DNA from: Verrucomicrobiota bacterium
GTDB taxonomy: Bacteria > Verrucomicrobiota > Lentisphaeria > JABSQK01 > JAJFLO01
Assembly: GCA_021772635.1 (NCBI GenBank)
Contig: JAJFLP010000049.1
Location: forward strand, 1-56,319
Length of the DNA stretch: 56,319 bases
Direction of reading: 5' to 3'
Below, piece after piece: positions 9,396 to 17,940 of the stretch. The translations under genes and the position numbers were made by a program. How positions within the stretch are numbered: position 1 is the first letter of the stretch; each line of letters opens with the position of its first letter. The notes under the pieces were generated by a model that had not been told where the DNA came from, did not search any database, and saw only the letters and a program-made list of their open reading frames with translations.

Positions 9396-9474
9396 TTTAC
9401 CACACCTCAATTAAGACATTTTCTTGCTGACCAACAAAATTTAGACCGTCACTTACTCTAAAGGCCGGGTATTG

Positions 9475-9545
9475 TATACCGAGTCGTAGCACAATTCAAC
9501 ACTTAGTAGCTTGAACAAACAATAAAATTGAAGATGTTCGGTATA
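9475..9545 (+). repeat. Family A repeat, short decayed copy
   Basis: The left side reads TATACCGAGTCGTAGCACAA and the right side AAATTGAAGATGTTCGGTAT with its final A, with only about 70 bp in total. It lies upstream of rpmA, between its start codon and the mutL stop. Confidence 0.5.
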
Positions 9546-9564
9546 CTCTCTGCCGTTTGAGCGT

Positions 9565-11439
9565 CTATTGTCTTCGGCCGAACCTTTTCTCCAGTTCTGT
9601 GAATGAAATATTGATCATAGTCGGGCGGCCATGTGGACATGTATAAGGCATTTCCGCCACGAGCATTTCGTCCAGTAAACTTCGGATTTCAGCGTCACTG
9701 AGCGGGTCGTGGGCCTTCACCGCCGCTTTACATGCCGTACGGGCAATACGAGCCTCATCAACTCGCTTACTCATTAGCGGGGAGTCGCGGAGTTCATCGA
9801 TCATATCTCTAAGCATACCCCCAATATTCTCCTGCGGGAAGTGCGGGGGTACGCCGTTAATGATAAACGTATTACCTCCGAAATTCTCAATTCCGAAACC
9901 AATCTTATTGATGTCCTCCAAATTCTCGTTCAATATCTTCGTATCCGCATTGGATAAATCAACGGTGATAGGAATTAACAATCCCTGCTGAGTGCCGTCT
10001 TTTGAAATCGCTTGTTTCAAGACTTTCTCATACAGCACGCGCTCATGCGCGGCGTGTTGATCGATAAGCACAAGTCCCTCTGAACCTTCAGCTATCAAAA
10101 ACAAATTTGCTATCGCCCCGAGCACCCGAAGCTGACTGATCTCTGCGGGGTTGGCGGCTGATACAGAGGGTCCCGTCGCCTTTGAGTACCCGAAATCGAG
10201 CGTCTCATCGGGTGCTAAAGGAAACGCTTCCTTAGCCTGAGACCTGGCAACATCAGTAGCGCCTCCCTCGACTTTGGAGGGAGTGCCTGTCCCTCGTACG
10301 GGGGCCGCGACGCTCGCAGCGACTGAGCCGTCGACCGTCGGCATCACGGGCGACTCCGTTGACAGTGTCTCGGGAGGCAAGAAAACCGGGGCCGGTATCG
10401 ACGAACTTGGGAGCCGCCTTTCCGGTCCCGGAAGGGGTGCTGACTCGACAATCAAACCGCGAAGCGCACGCTGTACCCCGGCGGCAACGAACTGCCCCAC
10501 CAACCGGTCGTTGCGAAACCGAACTTCACGCTTTGCAGGATGGACGTTTACGTCAACAAATTTCGGATTAACCTCCAAAAAAAGAAGTACCGGTGGATAG
10601 CGTCCCTTCATTACTAACGTGTGGTAAGCATCGCGGAGAGCGTAATAAATGGTATTGGAGTCAATCGCCCTGCCATTAACAAAAATTCTCTGTTCCTTAC
10701 GGGAGGTACGACTAAGTCCAGGACGGGCTACAAGCCCGGAAATTTTCATTTCGTCGTCGCAATACTCCACGGGAAGCATTTCCGACATTGTGTCTTTTCC
10801 CAATAACATGGTTGCGCGAGTTGATAAATCGTGATTTTTCTGGACCAGGATTACCGCACGATTGTCAAAGGATAACTGAAAGCCCACCGCCGGATTTGAA
10901 AGTGCCTGAAGCAATACCGTTTCTTGAATGTGAAACTCTTCGGTATTTACGTTTCGCAAGAATTTCCGGCGCGCCGGAAGATTATAAAAAATCGACTTTA
11001 CCGTAATTGTGGTCCCTGTCGGTGAACCCACCTCGGATATACTCCTTATCACGCCTCCGTCGATGAGGATTTCGGTACCAATACCGCAGTCTTCGGGTTT
11101 TGTTCGAATCGACATATGCGACACTGACGCAATACTCGGTAAGGCCTCACCGCGAAAACCGAAGCAGTCTATCATTTCGATATCCGAAGCAGTCTTGATT
11201 TTGCTCGTGGCGTGTGCCTCGAGACAAAGCAAAGCGTCCTCGGAATCCATGCCGATTCCATCGTCGGTGACTTGAATAAGTGTGCGACCGCCTCGAGTGA
11301 CCTGAATAGAGATTTGAGATGCACCGGCATCAAGGGAGTTCTCGACCAGTTCTTTGATTACCGAGGCGGGGCGCTCTACTACTTCGCCGGCAGCAATTCG
11401 ATTACTAACTTCCTCAGGTAAAATCCTAATTGTGCTCAT
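9565..11439 (-). CDS. mutL: DNA mismatch repair protein MutL
   Basis: MutL links MutS mismatch recognition to strand removal. The 624 residues begin with the GHKL ATPase (IAAGEVVERPASVIKELVEN, DDGIGM, ATSKI, FRGEAL, GTTITVKSIFYNLPARRKFL). After a proline-rich linker (about 330-420) comes the dimerisation domain. This contains DQHAAHERVLYE, a match to the endonuclease metal motif DQHA-x2-E-x4-E, and CPHGRPTMI. MutL here should therefore nick DNA itself, as in bacteria without MutH. It lies 116 bp downstream of the TPR gene on the same strand and may be co-transcribed. Confidence 0.97.
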   Translation of the reverse strand: MSTIRILPEEVSNRIAAGEVVERPASVIKELVENSLDAGASQISIQVTRGGRTLIQVTDDGIGMDSEDALLCLEAHATSKIKTASDIEMIDCFGFRGEALPSIASVSHMSIRTKPEDCGIGTEILIDGGVIRSISEVGSPTGTTITVKSIFYNLPARRKFLRNVNTEEFHIQETVLLQALSNPAVGFQLSFDNRAVILVQKNHDLSTRATMLLGKDTMSEMLPVEYCDDEMKISGLVARPGLSRTSRKEQRIFVNGRAIDSNTIYYALRDAYHTLVMKGRYPPVLLFLEVNPKFVDVNVHPAKREVRFRNDRLVGQFVAAGVQRALRGLIVESAPLPGPERRLPSSSIPAPVFLPPETLSTESPVMPTVDGSVAASVAAPVRGTGTPSKVEGGATDVARSQAKEAFPLAPDETLDFGYSKATGPSVSAANPAEISQLRVLGAIANLFLIAEGSEGLVLIDQHAAHERVLYEKVLKQAISKDGTQQGLLIPITVDLSNADTKILNENLEDINKIGFGIENFGGNTFIINGVPPHFPQENIGGMLRDMIDELRDSPLMSKRVDEARIARTACKAAVKAHDPLSDAEIRSLLDEMLVAEMPYTCPHGRPTMINISFTELEKRFGRRQ

Positions 11440-11555
11440 AGTGCATGAAACCTGATGCCTGATTCTTTTATCCGAACAATTTTAACAGCGCGAATTATCG
11501 CAATTCGCTTAGGAATTTCTGGCCACCGACGCAGAGATAGCGTTTCGTTATTAAC

Positions 11556-12275
11556 TTACTCAGGCAGTCCCTCTGGCACTTCGACGTCAACGCTCGGGCC
11601 TTCGATCAAGGTATCGTATATTGGTATTTCCGTGAGGGTATCGGACCATTGATGATTTAAGTTTTTCAGCATCTCGGATCCTAGCAACTCGTGAGCGCGA
11701 ATTAAATATTCCTTCGCCATCTCCGAATCTCCCTTCCGTTGCTTCAGGCAAGCGCTGACGAGATAGAGCGGCCCGTGACCCGATGCAGAAATTTTCGAAA
11801 ATCCCGTGTTTACGATCCCTTCGGCTGCGGTCAATCTATTTGCGCAAAGATATGAAATCGCGAGATTTGTGTAGCTCTCAACGCCGTCGGGGTTAATATT
11901 GCAATATTGGGAGAAATAGTTAATCGCCTCATCATAGCGTCTATCGAGAAATACGATTTCACCGATGGACTTCATGGGCACCGGGTTATCCGGATCAAAC
12001 AGCAAGGCTGTCTTAAAGATATCCTCTGCCCTCTTGCGGTCGCCCTTACGCCAAAATTCATGACCGCGATTTAGAAGATCATTCAGGTCATAGGAGGGAT
12101 ATGTCTCGCTTGAAATATCTAACTGATGGTTATACCGGTAAGGTCTCAATGACATGGTGGTTGTAGTGACGTTGGCTGCTGGCTCGCCTACAGGCTGTTT
12201 TATATTAAACGCAGTTACCGTAAGAATCACGACAACCATCAAAATTAATGCGAGAACAACAACGCTTCTTACCAT
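11556..12275 (-). CDS. Membrane-anchored TPR-repeat protein
   Basis: I place the start at the ATG at 12275, giving about 239 residues that open with a classic membrane anchor (MVRSVVVLALILMVVVILTV). The frame is open further upstream to 12407, but that stretch would be encoded by the perfect inverted repeat and looks non-coding. The body has TPR-type helical pairs: DLNDLLNRGHEFWRKGDRKR, PVPMKSIGEIVFLDRRYDEA and SYTNLAISYLCANRLTAAEG. TPR proteins mediate protein contacts; no specific partner is evident. mutL follows on the same strand. GGGAAA about 7 bases upstream is a weak ribosome binding site. Confidence 0.75.
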   Translation of the reverse strand: MVRSVVVLALILMVVVILTVTAFNIKQPVGEPAANVTTTTMSLRPYRYNHQLDISSETYPSYDLNDLLNRGHEFWRKGDRKRAEDIFKTALLFDPDNPVPMKSIGEIVFLDRRYDEAINYFSQYCNINPDGVESYTNLAISYLCANRLTAAEGIVNTGFSKISASGHGPLYLVSACLKQRKGDSEMAKEYLIRAHELLGSEMLKNLNHQWSDTLTEIPIYDTLIEGPSVDVEVPEGLPE

Positions 12276-12286
12276 GATTTTCCCAA

Positions 12287-12344
12287 CTAGTACCTGCTTG
12301 TGTAAATTCGAATTAATATTCCAATTTACACAAGCAGGTACTAG
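12287..12344. repeat. Perfect 22-bp inverted repeat with 14-base loop
   Basis: The left arm 12287-12308 begins CTAGTACCTGCTTGTG and the right arm 12323-12344 ends CACAAGCAGGTACTAG; all 22 base pairs match. The loop is CGAATTAATATTCC. On the minus strand it ends 11 bases before the TPR gene start, so it would fold in the mRNA leader over the ribosome binding site region or serve as a dimeric protein's binding site. There is no following T-run, so it is not a standard terminator. Confidence 0.85.
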
Positions 12345-12451
12345 ACTTGCAGAGCAGTCAAATTTTTGGTCCGTACGAACGACGCCCGCTCGAAATCTCG
12401 GCGGCAATTAAGATTAGGTTAGACCCCGGACAGCGCGTTCCATCTGTCAAC

Positions 12452-12544
12452 GTATACTAAACGCCTTCGAGTTTTCGAATATCGTTCGGCATCCTATACG
12501 CGGTTACTTGCAAGTCGTCCAAAAATTGTACTGCCTGCAGTATA
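12452..12544 (-). repeat. Family A repeat, copy 5
   Basis: A full-length copy in reverse. On the plus strand it begins GTATACTAAACGCCTTCGAG, continues TTTTCGAATATCGTTCGG and ends CCAAAAATTGTACTGCCTGC then AGTATA. It lies upstream of pgi. Confidence 0.9.
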
Positions 12545-12703
12545 GTCACTGAATGCGATGCATAGTTTCATATATTACGGGCAATAAATCGTATCTTGGA
12601 TATAGTATAATTGGTTTACGACAATACCTGCTTTTGGAATGTATCACGCATAATAGAAAGATAACACAATATCGCTAAAACGAAAGATTGGAATAGGAGA
12701 GAT

Positions 12704-14266
12704 ATGCTTGCCCCTCTAGTGCTACCGGAAACAGGCTTCACCATTGATATTTCGCGATGCGGAGTGACACAAGAGCAGATACTTCGGCTCGACTCGCTGC
12801 TTACGAACGGCCATCGGGAGATGATCGCCATTGAAAATGGCGCGATCAAAAATCCCGATGAAAAACGGCAGGTCACTCACTTTACGGATCGTATCGAATA
12901 CGGTGCGTCGGCACTTTTCCAGAATGTCACCGACTTTTTTGAAGGCGTCAGATCTGGAAGAATCAGAGGCGCTGGTGGACGATTCGAGCATGTTGTCATA
13001 AACGGAATCGGCGGATCCGCGCTCGGTCCGCAGTTGGTTCAAATGACAATCAATGGCCCATACTGGAACGAAATGACGAATGAACAGCGGAACGGATCAC
13101 CGCGCATATATTTCCTGGACAATACAGATCCGGCGGGCGCGCTTGATATACTTGCTGTCGTGGACCTTTCTCGTACCCTCGTGATCACGATCTCTAAATC
13201 CGGGTCGACAAAAGAAACGAAGAACAACGTCGCGGCATTCGAGAAGTTCTATCGTGACAAGAACTTGGTCTTCTCGCACCATGCTGCCGCCATTACGATG
13301 TCGGGTAGCGAGTTGGATAGCATCGCGAAAGAAAATGGGTGGCTTAAGATTTGGCCTATGTCTGAGTCAATCGGCGGGCGGACGAGTGTCACCGCAATCG
13401 TGGGGCACGTCCCTGCTGCCGCTGCCGGCATCGATTTCTCCGCGCTCCTGGCGGGGGCGAAGCGTATGGACGAATGGACTCGGGAATCCGATGTACTATG
13501 CAACCCCTCGTATCTACTGGCGACCGCCTGGTATCTGCTTGGCAATGGAAAAGGCGATAAGAATATGGTCATTATTCCGTACTCAGATCGACTCATTTAC
13601 CTATCCAGGTACCTGCAACAGTTAGTTATGGAAAGTCTTGGTAAGGAAAAAAATCGAGACGGGGAAACAGTTTTGCAAGGGCTCACTGTTTTCGGTAACA
13701 AAGGGGGAACGGATGCACACGCTTATGTGCAGCAGTTGAACGACGGAAGAAACGATTTTTTCGTGACGTTCATCGAAGTCCTCAAGGATGCCGATCAACT
13801 GGTAATGGATCGCGGGTTAACGATGGGGAATTATCTTCATAACTTCATGCGCGGGTTAACGGATGCCCTCGCGAAGAAGGACAGAGCTGTTATAACGCTA
13901 CTTGTCGAGGAGTTGAACGCCCACAGTCTCGGAATGCTTATTGCCTTATATGAGCGTGCGGTCGCTTTCTATGCCGAACTTATAAACATCAACGCGTTTC
14001 ATCAACCCGGTGTACAGGCTTATAAGAAGGCTTCTGACAGGATTAATGAACTGCAACTTACGCTTCAAGAATACATTGCGAATTCGGAAGGCTTAACTGG
14101 TCATAGCACGACGATCGCGGAATCATTGTCTTGCCCCGACGAAGCAGACGAGATCGACGGAATCCTTGCAAAATTCGCGGTCAACAAACAAGTCTACGGA
14201 GAGAATTACGTTTCCCGTAACCTCGACGGTGCGCGCTGGCAATATTCAATCCAAAGAGCCGGTTAA
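12704..14266 (+). CDS. pgi: Glucose-6-phosphate isomerase
   Basis: Pgi interconverts glucose-6-phosphate and fructose-6-phosphate. The 520 residues contain the SIS-type sugar-phosphate site: INGIGGSALGPQL, LDNTDPAGALDIL, VITISKSGSTKET, and the late INAFHQPGVQAYK with the catalytic lysine. A variant GTDAHAYVQQLNDG replaces the usual GTNGQHAFYQL but keeps the histidine/glutamine positions. AGGAGAGAT precedes the ATG. The gene is followed 59 bp later by trpS on the same strand. Confidence 0.95.
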   Translation: MLAPLVLPETGFTIDISRCGVTQEQILRLDSLLTNGHREMIAIENGAIKNPDEKRQVTHFTDRIEYGASALFQNVTDFFEGVRSGRIRGAGGRFEHVVINGIGGSALGPQLVQMTINGPYWNEMTNEQRNGSPRIYFLDNTDPAGALDILAVVDLSRTLVITISKSGSTKETKNNVAAFEKFYRDKNLVFSHHAAAITMSGSELDSIAKENGWLKIWPMSESIGGRTSVTAIVGHVPAAAAGIDFSALLAGAKRMDEWTRESDVLCNPSYLLATAWYLLGNGKGDKNMVIIPYSDRLIYLSRYLQQLVMESLGKEKNRDGETVLQGLTVFGNKGGTDAHAYVQQLNDGRNDFFVTFIEVLKDADQLVMDRGLTMGNYLHNFMRGLTDALAKKDRAVITLLVEELNAHSLGMLIALYERAVAFYAELININAFHQPGVQAYKKASDRINELQLTLQEYIANSEGLTGHSTTIAESLSCPDEADEIDGILAKFAVNKQVYGENYVSRNLDGARWQYSIQRAG

Positions 14267-14325
14267 CGCCATCTTGAACCTTGAACGCCCAACCTTTTAA
14301 CCCGTAACCTCCCCGAAAAATATCA

Positions 14326-15285
14326 ATGCGAATTCTCTCTGGTATACAACCCTCCGGCGCCCTGCATATAGGGAATTACTTCGGTATGATGAGGCCCTGC
14401 TTGGAACTCCAGAAAAAAGGACAAGCCTATCTTTTTATAGCTGACTACCACGCTCTTACGCAGCAACCGGATCCGGCGGAATTGCGGGCCCGAGTGTTGG
14501 ATGTCGCTCTTGATTTTCTTGCCTGCGGTTTGGATCCCGAGAAAGCGATTTTCTTTCGTCAGTCAGATATCCCCGAGGTCACAGAATTGACCTGGATTTT
14601 AAATTGCCAAACTCCGGTAGGGTTATTGGAGCGTTGCCACAGTTATAAAGACAAGATCAGTCAAGGCCTCACCCCAAACCACGGTCTGTTTTCGTATCCG
14701 GTTTTAATGGCTTCCGACATATTAATTTATAAATCGACTTTAGTTCCTGTCGGTAAAGATCAAAAACAGCACCTCGAAGTAACCCGTGATATCGCGATTC
14801 GTTTCAATAACAGGTACGGCAAGATTCTGACGGTACCTAAAGAAATGATCCAGGAAAACGTGGCGGTCGTACCTGGTGTCGATGGTGAGAAAATGTCGAA
14901 AAGCTACGATAATACCATCGAAATATTCGACGAGGAAAAAGCGTTACGTAAGAAAGTTATGAAAATTGTTACAGATTCTACACCCGTCGAAAATCCGAAA
15001 GATCCGGACACTTGCAATGTGTTCGCACTATACAAGTTATTCGCCTCTGACACTGAAACCTCGGACCTAAGAGACCGGTACCTGGCAGGCGGGATGGGGT
15101 ACGGAGAAGCTAAGCAGGCACTGTTTGAACAGTGCTGGGAGTTCTTCCGACCAATGAGAGAAAAGCGCGAAGAGTTATCAAAGAACCTGGACGGGGTCGA
15201 GGATATCCTGGTAACGGGCGCCCGAAAAGCGAGGAAGACTGCAGCAGAAACTATGGCAGAGGTTAAGACTGCCGTTGGTCTATGA
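14326..15285 (+). CDS. trpS: Tryptophanyl-tRNA synthetase
   Basis: A 319-residue class I aminoacyl-tRNA synthetase that charges tRNA-Trp. The N-terminus RILSGIQPSGALHIGNYFG carries the HIGH-type motif (HIGN at 14-17). FIADYHALTQ and FFRQSDIPEVTELTWIL are TrpS-specific, and EKMSKSYDN is the KMSKS loop. Length is typical of the bacterial enzyme. It ends just before the family A/family B junction at 15299. Confidence 0.97.
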   Translation: MRILSGIQPSGALHIGNYFGMMRPCLELQKKGQAYLFIADYHALTQQPDPAELRARVLDVALDFLACGLDPEKAIFFRQSDIPEVTELTWILNCQTPVGLLERCHSYKDKISQGLTPNHGLFSYPVLMASDILIYKSTLVPVGKDQKQHLEVTRDIAIRFNNRYGKILTVPKEMIQENVAVVPGVDGEKMSKSYDNTIEIFDEEKALRKKVMKIVTDSTPVENPKDPDTCNVFALYKLFASDTETSDLRDRYLAGGMGYGEAKQALFEQCWEFFRPMREKREELSKNLDGVEDILVTGARKARKTAAETMAEVKTAVGL

Positions 15286-15298
15286 GCCGTCGGCTTGA

Positions 15299-15314
15299 TT
15301 ATACCGCAAGCAGT
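15299..15314 (+). repeat. Family A repeat, left-end fragment fused to family B
   Basis: TTATACCGCAAGCAGT is the family A left palindrome; it breaks off exactly where the family B palindrome begins. It lies between convergent trpS and the enolase-superfamily gene. Confidence 0.6.
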
Positions 15315-15343
15315 CTAGACCTTTTCGAACAGGGTCTAACTAA
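15315..15343. repeat. Family B palindrome, copy 1
   Basis: CTAGACCTTTTCGAACAGGG then TCTAACTAA is a near-palindrome around TTCGAA. It overlaps the stop codon of the minus-strand gene that ends at 15340, and 30 bases separate it from the trpS stop, so it might serve both genes as a transcript end. Other copies are at 26494-26561 and 56173-56196. Confidence 0.65.
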
Positions 15344-16446
15344 CCGATAGTCACCTTGGCAATGGTCAGTTCGTCGACGGCTTTTTCGTCAACTCCACGG
15401 CTGAGGTACTCGCCCGCGCCGGGAATAAGCTGAAATGGTCCATCGAATTCAGCGAATGGTGTGACGAGATCGGTCTCGAGGTACATCCCCGGTAGCGTGA
15501 TTCCGTTCGTTCCCGTAAAGTGCGGCAAGGTTGCAAGCTCTATATTCCAGGACGTCCCAATACCTGACTCAAACATCCCCCCCACCTTGGTGGCCACGCC
15601 GTTTTCCTGACACAAATCGTGTATATCAATCGCCGTCGTTAAGCCACCGACGCGGCCAATTTTGATATTTATCATTCGGCAGGACTTAAAACTGATCGCC
15701 CGTTCGGCATCGCGGAGACACATAATGCTTTCATCAAGACAGATCGCCGTAGCTAGCCGATCCTGTAATTGAGCGTGCTCAGACAATTCCCGGCAGTGCA
15801 GCGGTTGCTCTATCATTTCCAAACCGAACTGGTCTAACTCATTGAAAAACGTCGAGTCATCCAAGGCGTAGCCGCCGTTACAGTCGACAGCAAGGGTTAA
15901 ATCCGGATAAGCGTTACGAACTCCTCGAACAATTTCAAGATCCTGTCCTGGGCGAATCTTTAACTTGATCTGCCGCGCGCCCTGTTTGGTTGCGCACTCG
16001 ATTTTCTGCAGCAGCGCCTCCATACTATCTTCTATTCCGATACTACAGGCGACCGAAACCGTCCCGTTTCCGCCTCCAAATAATCGGCGCAACGGTATCC
16101 CCCGGCGGACGGATTCCAGCGCCCACCAGCATTGTTCCACGCCGGCTTTCGCGAAACTGTTACCGCAAAATCCATTTAGCCGGTCCGAGACTTCCCGGGC
16201 ACTATCGAAATCCGCACCCAATATCAACGGGCCGAATATTTCTGAGATCGTGTGGAAAACGGAGATTGCTGACTCGGGAGTGTATCGAGGCGTTTTCAGT
16301 GGACAGGTTTCAACCCAGGCCTGGTAGTCACCGGCGTAGGCTTTTATAAGAACCGTTTCGACGCATTCTTCCGTACCATAAACCGTCACCCACGGGTTAA
16401 TCAGTGGAATTCGTACACGATGAATTTCTAGTCGGTCTATAATCAC
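15340..16446 (-). CDS. Enolase-superfamily enzyme (o-succinylbenzoate synthase / N-succinylamino acid racemase group)
   Basis: A 368-residue member of the muconate-lactonising subgroup. The catalytic set is visible: the K-x-K motif in RQIKLKIRPG, metal ligands in AVDCNGG, MIEQPL and CLDESI, and the second-side lysine in NIKIGRVGG. GGMFESGIG resembles the loop of the OSBS/NSAR family, whose members either make o-succinylbenzoate for menaquinone or racemise N-succinylamino acids. No menaquinone genes are nearby, so the physiological reaction is open; a dipeptide epimerase is less likely because the loop motif differs. The stop codon is inside the family B palindrome. Confidence 0.8.
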   Translation of the reverse strand: MIIDRLEIHRVRIPLINPWVTVYGTEECVETVLIKAYAGDYQAWVETCPLKTPRYTPESAISVFHTISEIFGPLILGADFDSAREVSDRLNGFCGNSFAKAGVEQCWWALESVRRGIPLRRLFGGGNGTVSVACSIGIEDSMEALLQKIECATKQGARQIKLKIRPGQDLEIVRGVRNAYPDLTLAVDCNGGYALDDSTFFNELDQFGLEMIEQPLHCRELSEHAQLQDRLATAICLDESIMCLRDAERAISFKSCRMINIKIGRVGGLTTAIDIHDLCQENGVATKVGGMFESGIGTSWNIELATLPHFTGTNGITLPGMYLETDLVTPFAEFDGPFQLIPGAGEYLSRGVDEKAVDELTIAKVTIG

Positions 16447-16582
16447 TTAATGTTCTTTGCAAATTGAGGGGAGGATCCTTAAGAACTATCCACGGCGAAA
16501 CCGGGATAACTCGCCGCCTCTGGCTGGTTCAAGTTCTCAAGGCATATATGACAAGCGGATACGGAGGACGCACCACTGTTTA

Positions 16583-16677
16583 GTAGACCAAACGCCTTCG
16601 AGTTTGCGAATTATCGTTCGGAACCCCTTGGGGAGTTAGGTACAAGTTATTCGAAAATTGTACTGCATGCAGTATAA
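16583..16677 (-). repeat. Family A repeat, copy 7
   Basis: A full reverse copy: CAAACGCCTTCGAGTTTGCG at the left, ATTATCGTTCGGAAC in the middle, and AAAATTGTACTGCATGCAGT then ATA at the right. It lies between the enolase-superfamily gene and the DUF6941-like gene; its right end is 3 bases from the latter's stop. Confidence 0.88.
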
Positions 16678-16679
16678 CT

Positions 16680-17126
16680 TCAGTTACCTTTTTTCGAGGG
16701 CTTGGCGACGACCTGCTGAAATACAATCGGCCGGCGACCTAGCTCTTCGCTGTTAAGAAGAATCACGACGGTGTACTTCCCGGGCTCTGGGACGGTATAT
16801 GACTTTACGGGGAACGGGATCTCGATTATATCATTGTCAGACAATGGCCGTGAATCTGGATGAAACTTCATGTGCCCCGGAACGCTTGCGACGACATGAC
16901 CCGTCCCTTGCATTTCGATCCGGGCAGTGACATTCAGTTCATCAATCTTGCCCTTTAGATTGGTGATAAGCGAGACGATATAATGCGGCGGGGTCCGGAA
17001 CGGAAACTTTTGGACGTTGAATGTATTGAAGCAATTGATCAAACTGAGTTTTCCGGTTCCATTCTCCCGAATTACCAGGTCGGAAAATATTATTCCCTGG
17101 GTCAGCGCTGGTTCGTAGGTACTCAT
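16680..17126 (-). CDS. DUF6941-like conserved protein
   Basis: A 148-residue, mostly beta-strand protein without a signal peptide. GIIFSDLVIRENGTGKLSLI followed by a strand-rich region and PVKSYTVPEPGKYTVVILLN resembles the DUF6941 family, whose members begin with a 'data-on-demand' style CDD/SDL motif and a GK(L/F)S(L/Y)IG turn; the function of that family is unknown. The match is from memory and moderate. The ATG at 17126 touches the right end of family A copy 8, so the leader of its mRNA, including any ribosome binding site, must be repeat sequence; no Shine-Dalgarno is apparent there. Confidence 0.6.
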   Translation of the reverse strand: MSTYEPALTQGIIFSDLVIRENGTGKLSLINCFNTFNVQKFPFRTPPHYIVSLITNLKGKIDELNVTARIEMQGTGHVVASVPGHMKFHPDSRPLSDNDIIEIPFPVKSYTVPEPGKYTVVILLNSEELGRRPIVFQQVVAKPSKKGN

Positions 17127-17249
17127 ATATACCGAAATTCATGCAGTTTTCGAAATATCGTTTCCGCCGCGGCGGATTTCGCTAGGCTCAACATAGATCT
17201 TGGCTGATAAACTCGAAGCTATCCAAAAATTGTACTGCTTGCAGTATAA
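17127..17249 (-). repeat. Family A repeat, copy 8, with 45-bp insert
   Basis: In reverse: TATACCGAAATTCATGCAG, TTTTCGAAATATCGTTTCCG, an insert (CGGCGGATTTCGCTAGGCTC and onward) also present in copies 10 and 12, and CCAAAAATTGTACTGCTTGC then AGTATAAT. It abuts the start codon of the DUF6941-like gene. Confidence 0.88.
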
Positions 17250-17381
17250 TTGGGGATGGCTTCGAAACTTCGTTTTCAACTACGCTTGTTACTGGTTACT
17301 GAAAGCGCTACTGACGACGGTAGAATATCGATCCACATTAGAACTGACACGTATTCAAACGTCAATCGTCAATCAAAAGAA

Positions 17382-17459
17382 TGGTCGGGGCGGACGGATT
17401 CGAACTGTCGACCTACTGCTCCCAAAGCAGTCGCGCTAACCAGGCTGCGCTACGCCCCG
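17382..17459 (-). tRNA. tRNA-Pro (anticodon TGG)
   Basis: Read on the minus strand it folds as a tRNA. The acceptor CGGGGCG pairs with CGCCCCG, the D-arm is GCGC/GCGC, and the anticodon stem ACTGC/GCAGT has loop TTTGGGA, giving UGG. The T-arm has loop TTCGAAT (one A-C mismatch in its stem). Discriminator A is followed by an encoded CCA. The length is 78 with CCA. The charge to proline follows from the anticodon. Confidence 0.95.
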
Positions 17460-17940
17460 ACATATTAATTCTGGAATTAAATAAACTGTTGCGAATAACC
17501 ACGGGACACTAATGCCCGGCCTCACAATTGGCCGGGCGCTACGCCCCGAATGGAGATACGGGTTTGAATATGTGGCTGGCGGTGATTATTTCAACCCGTA
17601 GGAATGAAAATGCTGCCATTAGACCGTCCTGCGGCGCAATGTAAACTTCGTGAGCGAACTGGATTGATCGACCCTTAAGAGTTATGTTGGAGCAGTCTTA
17701 TGGGTGGGCCAGAAGATAGTCATTGAGCCGCATAAGTCGGTGCCGAAAACTAAATATTACAGGTCAATAAATAGAGATTATACGGATCGCAATTGTCCCG
17801 CATCCGGAACGAAAGACCGTCCAGGATCTTTTACGCGCTTAATTTCACGTCGTCTCTCCCCCCGTAAGCGGAAAGAGAGTTCATGCGTCGGTACCGACCG
17901 GAAATTGGACTGCTTGCAGTCTGGCAATAGGAAACCAATC
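17460..17940. other. Spacer between tRNA-Pro and the Lrp-like gene
   Basis: It holds a strong GC hairpin GCCCGGCC/GGCCGGGC at 17514-17537, then a second copy of the tRNA-Pro 5' end (GCGCTACGCCCCGA at 17536-17549, also at 17447-17460). At 17557-17600 an imperfect inverted repeat runs TACGGGTT...AACCCGTA. Near the end, at 17908-17921, is a family A left palindrome. A frame open from 17704 runs into the Lrp-like gene, but its first 79 residues look non-coding. Confidence 0.5.
17901..17921 (-). repeat. Family A repeat, left-end fragment
   Basis: AAATTGGACTGCTTGCAGTC is the reverse of the family A left end; nothing of the right part is visible. It lies 20 bp before the Lrp-like gene, where it would overlap the promoter or leader. 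Confidence 0.5.

Larger units (their letters stand above)
12276..12703. other. Divergent spacer between the TPR gene and pgi
   Basis: In order it holds the perfect 22-bp inverted repeat (12287-12344), about 100 bp with nothing I recognise, family A copy 5 (12452-12544), and an AT-rich stretch leading to the pgi ribosome binding site AGGAGAG just before 12704. A TATAGTATAAT stretch at 12600-12610 could include the pgi -10 box. Confidence 0.45.

Noticed and set aside
9141-9461. 106-residue plus-strand frame over rpmA
   Set aside because: The opposite strand encodes a full L27 with ribosome binding site; the plus frame has no family match.
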